From positions 186,001 through 250,000 of the forward strand of contig NZ_OY781940.1 in the NCBI RefSeq assembly GCF_963677315.1: 64,000 nt of DNA, read 5' to 3'. Shown here piece after piece: positions 36,596 through 44,811 of this stretch. Position 1 is the first letter of the stretch. Each line of letters starts with the position of its first letter. Below the pieces are notes generated by a model. It was not told where the DNA came from, did not search any database, and saw only the letters and a list, made by a program, of their open reading frames with translations. The stretch comes from an uncultured Sphaerochaeta sp. (GTDB lineage: Bacteria > Spirochaetota > Spirochaetia > Sphaerochaetales > Sphaerochaetaceae). The position numbers and the translations under genes are program-made.

Positions 36596-39500
36596 TTACT
36601 TTGCGGGGTAGTTCTTCGAGAGGAACTCGATGAACACATCGCTGAGCAAGGAACCCTCGGAGAGGACCTTACCAAACATGGTATAGCCATCACCACCAGC
36701 GGCCATGAAGTCGTTGGTTGCGACCTTATAGGTTGCATTCTTATCAATCGCCTTACCGTTGAGAAGAACTCTCAGGATACGATTACCAGGTTTGCCATAA
36801 CGGTTGTAAACAACCTGAAGGTCGGTCTGGGAGAATGCACCATTGGTCTCAGGCAGTTTGCTGTAACCATGCTCAAGTGCAGCATAGACATCAGCTCCGG
36901 TTACCTCAACAACAGTGATGATGTTGGTGAACGGCAGGACGTTAATCACTTCACCGATCGTTACCTCACCAGCGTCGATGGATGCACGGATACCACCACC
37001 ATTTGTAATGGTGAAGTCGGCACCACTCTCAGCAGTCATTGCCCTGGTGATCAACCTTGAAAGGTTGGTCGGCTTGGTACGAACATTTGCACGTTCGCCA
37101 TCAAGCATCTCAGGAACAGTTGCAATAACTGTGTTGAGCTTAGCATCAAGCTTTGCGGTCATATAACCGAGATACTCATCAACTTCAGCATCGTTTGGTA
37201 CTTCTGCAATACCATACTGCTTAGCAAGATCAGAATCCTTGGCATTCCAAACATCTGCAGCAGGAATCATCATCGGATAGACAGCGGTTACTTCGTCGTT
37301 CTTGACATGTAGCTGGACCAAGCCCAGATTTTCCATGTACTCACCGGTGGAAACAACCATCGTGTCACCAATCTTCATCCCCTGCTTCAGCAAGGTGTGA
37401 CTGTGACCGTCAACAAACAGGTCAATACCCTTGATGTTGCTTACGATCTTATCAGTGGTCAAGCCACTTGCACCATCAGGATCCATTCCGATGTGACCAA
37501 GTACGATGATGTAATCAACATACTGCTTAGCCATATCGATTGCCTGCTGGCCAATCTCGAAGATCTCTTCGTTGGCGAAATACACGCCTTCAACATTCTT
37601 CGGATGGGTCTTGGTAGCAGTGTCAGGAGTGGTCAAGCCGACAACGCCAACAGTAAAGTCGTTGAAATTGTAGACCTGATAAGGCTGGAACAACATATAT
37701 CCATTCTCATCCAATACGTTCGCACTCAAGACCTTGATGTCAGTGTAGTTCTCAGCAATCTCAGCTGCTTCAAGAAGGCGATCTACACCATAGTTGAAGT
37801 CGTGGTTGCCGGGTGCTACTGCATCATAGCCAAGCATATCAAGCAAGACACCAACGGTCTCACCTTCGAACATATTGACAACATTGGTTCCATGAGTCAC
37901 ATCACCTGCGTCAAGTACAAGGATGTTATCGGTAATACCGCGTCCAACCTTCAACATGGTAGCAAGCTTTGAATAGCCAACATTGTCTTCACTGGAAACT
38001 ACACGACCGTGTACATCGTTAGTGTGGACAACAAAGAGATCAAACTCTTTTGCGCCATCAGCGTTTTTCACGATCTCGAATACTCCAAGTGGGTACTCAA
38101 CTGGCTTGAGCTCCACAGCTACTGGAGCAGGTGCGGGTGCCGGTGCGGGGGCGGATGCTTCTTCCTTAACCACAGGTGCTGGTGCAGGTGCCTCTGCCTT
38201 TGCAGGGACCTCTGCCTTCACCATCGGCTTCGGGGTTGCGCCAATCATCGAGACAATGGCTGGATCCTCAGGTACGCTTACCTGCAGGGTGTAGCCCATT
38301 GCTCTTGCAAACGGCTCATAAGCCTTGGCAATTGCACTCTTGGCAGGGTCAAGCACATCGGCTGCGGGAAGAATCATCGGTACAACGCTCTTCACCTTTC
38401 CGTTTGCTACACTCACCTGCACGCCACCAACGCTCTTCAGCATCTCGTCTGCACGTACAATCAGGGTTCCGTTCACGGTCTTGGCCATTGCAGATCCATT
38501 GCCGTCGACGATCAGGTCGATGCCGTCAATGTTCTGGGCTACCATCTCACTGGTGAGATCGCCCTTGCTGCCAAGGTCGCTGAGCACCACGATGTAGTCA
38601 ACATAATCCTGGGCCATGTCCACAGCATACTGTGCATTGTCCAGAATCAGGTCACTGGTGAAGCTCACTCCCTGGATCGGTTTCGGGGCAACAAGCCCTA
38701 CCACGCCGACCTTGAAGCCGTTGTAGTTGTACACCTGATATGGCTGGGCAACGAGGTACCCGTTCGCATCCAGTGCATTCGCACTCAACGGAAGGGCCTT
38801 CTTCGTCCCGGCAATACCGGTAGCCAGCTGCACTGCCTGTGGGGTGTAGGCATCGTAGCCAAGCTCATCAACCACCTCGGCGGCCAGCATCGCAGCCTCA
38901 GCTGGTACCTCGCCGACATTGCCGCTGTTCAGCAGCAACCAGTTGTCGGTAAGTGCACGGCCAGCTTTCAGAGCAGTGGACAGTCTTGCAAGACCAAGTC
39001 CGCCGTTCTCGCTGTAAATGTTACCGTTCAGGTCGTTGGTATGTACAATAATCAGATCGAATACCTTCGCTCCGCTATCACTCTTTACGATCTCCTGCAC
39101 ACCATAGGGATACACCAATTCTTTGGGTTCCTCAGCTACCGGTGCTGGTGCAGGTGCGGGTGCCGGTGCGGGGGCGGGTGCTTCTTCCTTAACCACAGGT
39201 GCTGGTGCAGGTGCCTCTGCCTTTGCAGGGACCTCTGCCTTCACCATCGGCTTCGGGGTTGCGCCAATCATCGAGACAATGGCTGGATCCTCAGGTACGC
39301 TTACCTGCAGGGTGTAGCCCATTGCTCTTGCAAACGGCTCATAAGCCTTGGCAATTGCACTCTTGGCAGGGTCAAGCACATCGGCTGCGGGAAGAATCAT
39401 CGGTACAACGCTCTTCACCTTTCCGTTTGCTACACTCACCTGCACGCCACCAACGCTCTTCAGCATCTCGTCTGCACGTACAATCAGGGTTCCGTTCACG

Positions 39501-40387
39501 GTCTTGGCCATTGCAGATCCATTGCCGTCGACGATCAGGTCGATGCCGTCAATGTTCTGGGCTACCATCTCACTGGTGAGATCGCCCTTGCTGCCAAGGT
39601 CGCTGAGCACCACGATGTAGTCAACATAATCCTGGGCCATGTCCACAGCATACTGTGCATTGTCCAGAATCAGGTCACTGGTGAAGCTCACTCCCTGGAT
39701 CGGTTTCGGGGCAACAAGCCCTACCACGCCGACCTTGAAGCCGTTGTAGTTGTACACCTGATATGGCTGGGCAACGAGGTACCCGTTCGCATCCAGTGCA
39801 TTCGCACTCAACGGAAGGGCCTTCTTCGTCCCGGCAATACCGGTAGCCAGCTGCACTGCCTGTGGGGTGTAGGCATCGTAGCCAAGCTCATCAACCACCT
39901 CGGCGGCCAGCATCGCAGCCTCAGCTGGTACCTCGCCGACATTGCCGCTGTTCAGCAGCAACCAGTTGTCGGTAAGTGCACGGCCAGCTTTCAGAGCAGT
40001 GGACAGTCTTGCAAGACCAAGTCCGCCGTTCTCGCTGTAAATGTTACCGTTCAGGTCGTTGGTATGTACAATAATCAGATCGAATACCTTCGCTCCGCTA
40101 TCACTCTTTACGATCTCCTGCACACCATAGGGATACACCAATTCTTTGGGTTCCTCAGCTACCGGTGCTGGTGCAGGTGCGGGTGGAGCCGGCTCTGGCA
40201 TTGGCTCTGGTTCTGGCACCTCTACGAGCTCAGGAGCGGGTTCAATAGGGGTTACCGGCTCAGGAGCGGGTTCAACAGGAGCTGGGGGGATTGGTTCTAC
40301 CTTTGCAGTGCTCTTACAGCCAACAAGGGAAAAAGCCAACAAAGCTACCAGCATTGCTGTCATAATTGTTCTTGAAAGACGTTTCAC
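36596..40387 (-). CDS. multidomain 5'-nucleotidase lipoprotein with two catalytically dead N-terminal repeats and one intact C-terminal enzyme
   Basis: A 1263-residue lipoprotein (lipobox LVGC, Cys24) followed by Pro/Ala/Glu linker, then three UshA-type metallophosphatase domains separated by Pro-Ala runs. Copy 3 (about 764-1263) is complete: HTNDVHG, DAGD, GNHDFNYG, LGHIG, VDGHSH, and the C-terminal 5_nucleotid_C domain with NGGGIRA. Copies 1 (about 83-423) and 2 (about 424-763) are nearly identical and have lost the metal ligands: HTNDLNG, NSGN, TPQAVQL, LSDLG, VDGNGS, and they lack a C-terminal domain. The start is GTG at 40387 because AGGAGG ends 6 nt upstream; the ATG at 40402 overlaps that SD. 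The active part should release nucleosides from nucleotides at the cell surface or periplasm; copies 1 and 2 may bind ligand or act as spacers (inference). Confidence 0.9.
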   Translation of the reverse strand: MKRLSRTIMTAMLVALLAFSLVGCKSTAKVEPIPPAPVEPAPEPVTPIEPAPELVEVPEPEPMPEPAPPAPAPAPVAEEPKELVYPYGVQEIVKSDSGAKVFDLIIVHTNDLNGNIYSENGGLGLARLSTALKAGRALTDNWLLLNSGNVGEVPAEAAMLAAEVVDELGYDAYTPQAVQLATGIAGTKKALPLSANALDANGYLVAQPYQVYNYNGFKVGVVGLVAPKPIQGVSFTSDLILDNAQYAVDMAQDYVDYIVVLSDLGSKGDLTSEMVAQNIDGIDLIVDGNGSAMAKTVNGTLIVRADEMLKSVGGVQVSVANGKVKSVVPMILPAADVLDPAKSAIAKAYEPFARAMGYTLQVSVPEDPAIVSMIGATPKPMVKAEVPAKAEAPAPAPVVKEEAPAPAPAPAPAPAPVAEEPKELVYPYGVQEIVKSDSGAKVFDLIIVHTNDLNGNIYSENGGLGLARLSTALKAGRALTDNWLLLNSGNVGEVPAEAAMLAAEVVDELGYDAYTPQAVQLATGIAGTKKALPLSANALDANGYLVAQPYQVYNYNGFKVGVVGLVAPKPIQGVSFTSDLILDNAQYAVDMAQDYVDYIVVLSDLGSKGDLTSEMVAQNIDGIDLIVDGNGSAMAKTVNGTLIVRADEMLKSVGGVQVSVANGKVKSVVPMILPAADVLDPAKSAIAKAYEPFARAMGYTLQVSVPEDPAIVSMIGATPKPMVKAEVPAKAEAPAPAPVVKEEASAPAPAPAPAPVAVELKPVEYPLGVFEIVKNADGAKEFDLFVVHTNDVHGRVVSSEDNVGYSKLATMLKVGRGITDNILVLDAGDVTHGTNVVNMFEGETVGVLLDMLGYDAVAPGNHDFNYGVDRLLEAAEIAENYTDIKVLSANVLDENGYMLFQPYQVYNFNDFTVGVVGLTTPDTATKTHPKNVEGVYFANEEIFEIGQQAIDMAKQYVDYIIVLGHIGMDPDGASGLTTDKIVSNIKGIDLFVDGHSHTLLKQGMKIGDTMVVSTGEYMENLGLVQLHVKNDEVTAVYPMMIPAADVWNAKDSDLAKQYGIAEVPNDAEVDEYLGYMTAKLDAKLNTVIATVPEMLDGERANVRTKPTNLSRLITRAMTAESGADFTITNGGGIRASIDAGEVTIGEVINVLPFTNIITVVEVTGADVYAALEHGYSKLPETNGAFSQTDLQVVYNRYGKPGNRILRVLLNGKAIDKNATYKVATNDFMAAGGDGYTMFGKVLSEGSLLSDVFIEFLSKNYPAK
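38128..40185. repeat. two-copy 1023-bp direct repeat inside the nucleotidase gene
   Basis: Bases 38128-39162 and 39151-40185 align with an exact 1023-bp offset. By eye the only difference is A at 38155 against G at 39178. The shared Pro-Ala coding segment at 39151-39162 joins the copies. 1023 is a multiple of 3, so the frame is kept. Confidence 0.9.
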
Positions 40388-40512
40388 GTGTTTCCTCCTC
40401 ATGACGTTCTCATGTGTCGTTGTATACGTACTCATCAACACTATAACACACACTACTTGAAACGGATACATTAAAAATGCGGGAAAAATGGTGATTTTCC
40501 GGAAGATTTACC

Positions 40513-40548
40513 AAAAAAACAAGCCTGCGATACTAATAATCACAGGCT
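40513..40548 (-). terminator. terminator of the 56-residue protein gene
   Basis: On the minus strand a 10-bp stem AGCCTGTGAT/ATCGCAGGCT (one wobble) with loop TATTAGT-like is followed by TGTTTTTTT. It lies 28 nt after the stop at 40577. Confidence 0.8.
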
Positions 40549-40576
40549 AACGGCTATTTTTCTTGATACAAGTTCC

Positions 40577-40747
40577 TTACATCAAATCTTTGGGCTTGCG
40601 AGCAGTATTACCTGATTTCTCGCAATATGCCACATGACGAAGTTTTCCATTTTCGAAAACTGCTTTCATCTTGATAGTACCACCCCAGCGACTGGTCATT
40701 GCCTTTGCACCTTCGCGGCGTGCGTTCTTGGATACGTTACCTGCCAT
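40577..40747 (-). CDS. small basic conserved-looking protein (56 residues)
   Basis: A 56-residue protein with a strong SD (GGAGGAATAGGTAT before ATG) and its own terminator. It begins MAGNVSKNARREGAKAMTS and contains KMKAVFENGKLRHVAYCEKSG, then a basic tail KPKDL. About a fifth of the residues are Lys or Arg, suggesting nucleic-acid or ribosome contact (inference). No family is recognised. It is too short for many gene finders. It reads away from yidD, which is divergent. Confidence 0.7.
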   Translation of the reverse strand: MAGNVSKNARREGAKAMTSRWGGTIKMKAVFENGKLRHVAYCEKSGNTARKPKDLM

Positions 40748-40885
40748 ATACCTATTCCTCCATACAAATGCTCAATTTCTTAATTTTTTCACTATCATAA
40801 CGATTATCACGTTACAAGTCAAATGTCTACCTTACCAGTGTATCCAGTTGTTGCAACTTTTACAATCGCTCAATAGAATGTTCTC

Positions 40886-41173
40886 ATGAAAAAAATCCTC
40901 TGGCTGCTACGACAGATATTTCTCATCCCAGTGTACCTCTACAAAGGAATTTTGTCACCTTTTTTTGGTGGTGGAAGCTGTCTCTACCACCCTACCTGTT
41001 CCTCATATATGGTAGATTCAGTAATAAAGCATGGAATTTTTAAAGGATTTATCATGGGTTTTGCCAGAATCATCCGATGCAGTCGTTGGTTTTATGGAGG
41101 GGATGACCCAGTTCCAGACACTTGGTCATGGAAAGCAATAAAGGACGGTTTTACCCTCTTCCGTAAACGCTGA
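40886..41173 (+). CDS. yidD: membrane protein insertion efficiency factor YidD
   Basis: A 95-residue YidD: an amphipathic N-terminus (LLRQIFLIPVYLYKGILSP), the CLYHPTCSSYM motif and GFARIIRCSRW segment are family hallmarks. It assists YidC-dependent membrane insertion. No rnpA, rpmH or yidC neighbours are here, unlike the usual rpmH-rnpA-yidD-yidC cluster. Its stop TGA abuts the udk stop in the palindrome TGATCA. Confidence 0.94.
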   Translation: MKKILWLLRQIFLIPVYLYKGILSPFFGGGSCLYHPTCSSYMVDSVIKHGIFKGFIMGFARIIRCSRWFYGGDDPVPDTWSWKAIKDGFTLFRKR

Positions 41174-41785
41174 TCAGCCAGCAAGTTCCTTTACAAAGGG
41201 AATAAGTACAGAAAGAGCATTCTCGTTGTACCCACCTTCAGGAATGATCAGGTCAGCGAAAGCCTTGGTTGGTTCGATGAAATTGAAATGCCCCGGTCTC
41301 ACAACCTCAAGATACTGTGTACATACACTCTCTACGGTTCTTCCACGCTCTGCAATATCACGTTTCAACCTTCTAATGAAGCGTATATCATCTGGGGTGT
41401 CTACATACAGTTTTAAATCCAACAAATCCCGAATGTTGCTATCATGCAGAATCATCAGCCCTTCAATAATCACCAGACTTCTTGGCGCGACATGTATAGT
41501 CTCGTCCTTTCTTCGGTGGTGGACAAAATCATACTGGGGCATCTCTATGGCCTTTCCGTCCTTGAGCGTCTTCAGATGTTCATGAAGCAGTTCCATGTCA
41601 AAGGCATCAGGATGATCAAAGTTGAAAGCGGTAATATTGGCATTACTGATGAAAGTGGCAGAGCGATAGTAGTTGTCCTGGGGAATAAACACAAAATCTG
41701 TGCAAACTTCACTGATCTTCTTAACAATCGTGGATTTTCCTGAACCAGACCCACCGGTAATCCCAATAATTTTCACTTCTTTCAT
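41174..41785 (-). CDS. udk: uridine kinase
   Basis: A 203-residue P-loop kinase (GITGGSGSGKST at residues 8-19) that phosphorylates uridine or cytidine for pyrimidine salvage. The QDNYYRS, NFDHPDAFD and RRLKRDIAERGR motifs of the family are present. SD AAGGGAG. It lies 81 nt downstream of galM on the same strand and converges with yidD without any gap. The outer-surface nucleotidase at 36596 could supply its nucleoside substrate (inference). Confidence 0.92.
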   Translation of the reverse strand: MKEVKIIGITGGSGSGKSTIVKKISEVCTDFVFIPQDNYYRSATFISNANITAFNFDHPDAFDMELLHEHLKTLKDGKAIEMPQYDFVHHRRKDETIHVAPRSLVIIEGLMILHDSNIRDLLDLKLYVDTPDDIRFIRRLKRDIAERGRTVESVCTQYLEVVRPGHFNFIEPTKAFADLIIPEGGYNENALSVLIPFVKELAG

Positions 41786-41866
41786 TCGAAGCTCCCTTCA
41801 GCCGATTTTCACTCTTTCTACTATAGCTGCACCTAGGATTGCAAGTGGGTGCGAGTACTATTGAAC

Positions 41867-42901
41867 CTATTTCACGCCAAAGGAGAACACTGTTGTATGT
41901 TTATAAGGCCTCTCTTTGCTGAAAATACACGAAGGAAACGATTCATGGTTCGGACCGTCGGGATAGTATTGGGTTTCGAAACAGACACCACCATGCTTGG
42001 GATAGGCAACCCCACCCTTACCGATATCCTTTCCTTCGAGAAAGTTCCCACTGTACATCTGTACTGCTGGCATGGTTGTTTTTATTTTCATGGTTCTACC
42101 TGAAACTGGTTCGTGAATCCATGCAAATTCCACCGGCTTGGTAGTCGGAGTCTGTTCAAGAATGAAACAATGATCATACCCACCTGCTTCTTCCATATCC
42201 TTCCCCAATGGTTTCCCCTTGGTAAAATCAAAAGCCGTGCCTTTCACTGGAAGAATGTTCCCAGTAGGAACCAGTTGATCATTAATTTCAAGATATCGAT
42301 CACAAGCGAGTTTCACCTCATGAGCAGTAATTTCCCCACTGCCAGCACCTCGCAAATTAAAATAGCTATGATTGGTCAGATTGATTGGTGTAGCCTGGGA
42401 AGCTGTTGCTTCATACTCAATACGCAGCTCCCCATTTTTAGTGAGCACATAAGAGACGGTACAATTCACATTACCAGGGAATCCACCCTCTGCATCGGGA
42501 CTGAACAGGCTCAGTACAACCCCAGGATTCCCATCCCATTCAAAGGTCTCAACATGCCAATTCCGCCAACCCCAATTACTCTTCCCACTATGAAGGGAGT
42601 TCTCCCCTTCATTGGTTTCTAGGGTATACTGTTTACCTTCCAAGGAGAATGTACCTTTTGCTATACGATTGGCAAATCGTCCGACGATTTGTCCAAAGTA
42701 AGTAGTGGAGGTCAAGTTGTCCAATGGATTTTCAAATCCCAGCACAATATCCCTAACCTTCTGATCCCGATCCGGGGTCTTCAATGTCTTGAGATTCGCC
42801 CCCAAACTGAGAATTTCAGCGGAGTAAGGTCCACTGGAAAGCGTTATCAGATAAATGGGTTGCCCATCATTGGTCTGGGCGACAACTTGTTTGGTCAACA
42901 T
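41867..42901 (-). CDS. galM: aldose 1-epimerase (mutarotase)
   Basis: A 344-residue galactose mutarotase-family protein. LHSGKSNWGWRNW, the catalytic-His region NLTNHSYFNLRG, YDHCFIL and a C-terminal FETQYYPDGPN segment (catalytic Glu context) are present. The ATG at 42901 has AGGGAG upstream; the frame is open 11 codons further without an SD. It equilibrates alpha and beta anomers of glucose, galactose or other aldoses, and complements galE. It lies between lepA and udk on the minus strand. Confidence 0.93.
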   Translation of the reverse strand: MLTKQVVAQTNDGQPIYLITLSSGPYSAEILSLGANLKTLKTPDRDQKVRDIVLGFENPLDNLTSTTYFGQIVGRFANRIAKGTFSLEGKQYTLETNEGENSLHSGKSNWGWRNWHVETFEWDGNPGVVLSLFSPDAEGGFPGNVNCTVSYVLTKNGELRIEYEATASQATPINLTNHSYFNLRGAGSGEITAHEVKLACDRYLEINDQLVPTGNILPVKGTAFDFTKGKPLGKDMEEAGGYDHCFILEQTPTTKPVEFAWIHEPVSGRTMKIKTTMPAVQMYSGNFLEGKDIGKGGVAYPKHGGVCFETQYYPDGPNHESFPSCIFSKERPYKHTTVFSFGVK

Positions 42902-42985
42902 ACTACACTCCCTTGAAGTAATCCTTTCTTGCAACGAGTATACACCCAGCCACTAACGAGAACAACAAAGAATTGGCTGAATACA

Positions 42986-44803
42986 TTACTTGGAGCTGTC
43001 ATCACTCTTTAAAACAGCGAGGAATGCACTCTGGGGTATCTCGACATTCCCGACCATTTTCATGCGTTTCTTTCCCTCTTTCTGTTTCTCGAGCAACTTA
43101 CGTTTTCTGCTGATATCACCACCATAACATTTGGCTGTAACATCCTTTCGGAAGGCGGTGATGGTCTCTCTGCTGACAATCGTTCCACCGATAGCTGCTT
43201 GGATGGCTATCTTGTACTGCTGGCGGGGAATCTCTCCCCTCAACCGCTCACAGACCTGCTTCCCTCGCAATTGACTGCTTCCCCGAAAAACGAGTTGGCT
43301 CAGCGCGTCAACTGGCTCTCCATTGACGAGAATATCCATTCTCACCAAATCGGTCTTTTTGTAGCCAATCAATTGATAGTCGAACGAAGCATATCCACGA
43401 CTCACAGATTTCATGCGGTCATAGAACTCAAAGAGCACCTCGCTCAATGGCATCTCGTACATCAGCTCGACGCGTTTCTCATCAAGGTAATTCATTCCCA
43501 CCTGAACCCCGCGTTTCTCCATGCAGAGCGTTATCAGCGGTCCTACGAATTGACTGGGTGTGATGATGTTGGCTTGGATAAAGGGCTCCTCTGAATATTC
43601 AACCCGCATCGGATCTGGATATTCAAGGGGGTTGTCAATATTGACAACATCACCGTTCTTCATATGCACGATGTACTTAACTGAAGGGCTGGTAAAGACG
43701 ATTGACAGTCCAAATTCGCGCTCTATACGCTCCTGGATGACCTCAAGATGCAGCATACCCAAGAACCCACACCTGAATCCAAAACCCAGAGCAGCTGAAC
43801 TGTCCTTCTCATAGATCAAGGAAGCATCGTTGAGTTTGAGCCTTTCAATGGCACTCACCAACTCCTCGTAGTCGTTGGTATCAACCGGGTAGATTGAACT
43901 GAAAACTACTGGTTTCACATCCTTGAATCCAGGAAGAGGTTTCTTCGCAGCATTCTTGACCGTGGTGATAGTATCCCCAACCCTGACATCGCTGATAGTC
44001 TTTACACCGGTAATTACGTACCCGACATCCCCTGCATGCAGCGCATCTGTCTTAACCAGACCAAGCTGGAAGAAACCGACTTCCTCAACCTTATAGGGCG
44101 TATCGGTATGCATGAAGCGAACTTCTGAGCCAGCCTCCAGGGTTCCGTCGAAAACACGACAGTGAACAATGACTCCACGATATGCATCGTAATGGGAGTC
44201 AAAGATCAGGGCCTGGAGAGGGAGGGAGTCTTTTCCTTCTGGAGGCGGAATCTGATTGACGATTGCCTCAAAAAGCTCATCCACTCCTACACCGGTTTTT
44301 GCGCTCACCAAAACAGTCTCTTCTGATTCCAAACCCAAGTCATGATCAATCTGATGCAAGCAAGCATCAATATCGGCAGAAGGTAAATCAATCTTGTTGA
44401 TGACCGGAATGATGGTGAGGTTATGTTCCATGGCCATATACAAGTTTGCCAAGGTCTGTGCTTCGACACCTTGGGAGGCATCAACAATCAGCAAGGCACC
44501 CTCACATGAGCTGATTGCACGGCTTACCTCATAGGAGAAATCAACATGTCCCGGAGTATCAACAAGATTCAGCTCATACGTTTTACCATCGGCTGCCGTG
44601 TAGGGAATGGTTACCGCTTGGCTCTTGATGGTGATCCCGCGCTCTCTCTCAATATCCATATTGTCGAGCATCTGGTCCTGCGCAGGACCACGAGACACAT
44701 AGAGCTTTGCTTTTTCAATAAAGCGGTCGGCAAGAGTAGACTTGCCGTGGTCTATATGCGCAATGATGCAAAAATTTCGTGTCAGTGTAATATCAGCTGG
44801 CAT
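42986..44803 (-). CDS. lepA: elongation factor 4
   Basis: A 605-residue translational GTPase, the usual length. G1 AHIDHGKST, G3 DTPGHVDF, G4 NKIDLP and G5 SAKTGVG are intact, with EF-G-like domains and the LepA-specific C-terminal domain (KRKLLEKQKEGKKRMK). LepA is implicated in ribosome assembly and initiation. It begins 8 nt after the ftsH stop, with SD AAGGA. Confidence 0.97.
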   Translation of the reverse strand: MPADITLTRNFCIIAHIDHGKSTLADRFIEKAKLYVSRGPAQDQMLDNMDIERERGITIKSQAVTIPYTAADGKTYELNLVDTPGHVDFSYEVSRAISSCEGALLIVDASQGVEAQTLANLYMAMEHNLTIIPVINKIDLPSADIDACLHQIDHDLGLESEETVLVSAKTGVGVDELFEAIVNQIPPPEGKDSLPLQALIFDSHYDAYRGVIVHCRVFDGTLEAGSEVRFMHTDTPYKVEEVGFFQLGLVKTDALHAGDVGYVITGVKTISDVRVGDTITTVKNAAKKPLPGFKDVKPVVFSSIYPVDTNDYEELVSAIERLKLNDASLIYEKDSSAALGFGFRCGFLGMLHLEVIQERIEREFGLSIVFTSPSVKYIVHMKNGDVVNIDNPLEYPDPMRVEYSEEPFIQANIITPSQFVGPLITLCMEKRGVQVGMNYLDEKRVELMYEMPLSEVLFEFYDRMKSVSRGYASFDYQLIGYKKTDLVRMDILVNGEPVDALSQLVFRGSSQLRGKQVCERLRGEIPRQQYKIAIQAAIGGTIVSRETITAFRKDVTAKCYGGDISRKRKLLEKQKEGKKRMKMVGNVEIPQSAFLAVLKSDDSSK

Positions 44804-44811
44804 ACTATTCC

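Noticed and set aside
38128..40185. Insertion sequence or transposon as the source of the 1-kb repeat
   Set aside because: No transposase, terminal inverted repeats or target-site duplication; the repeat is coding and in frame.
38009..40375. A 788-codon open frame on the plus strand opposite the nucleotidase gene
   Set aside because: It is the antisense shadow of two identical repeats; its His/Cys-rich sequence has no family features and no SD, while the minus frame has clear domains.
42113..42622. Plus-strand 169-codon frame opposite galM
   Set aside because: Antisense shadow without SD or family features; galM is well supported.
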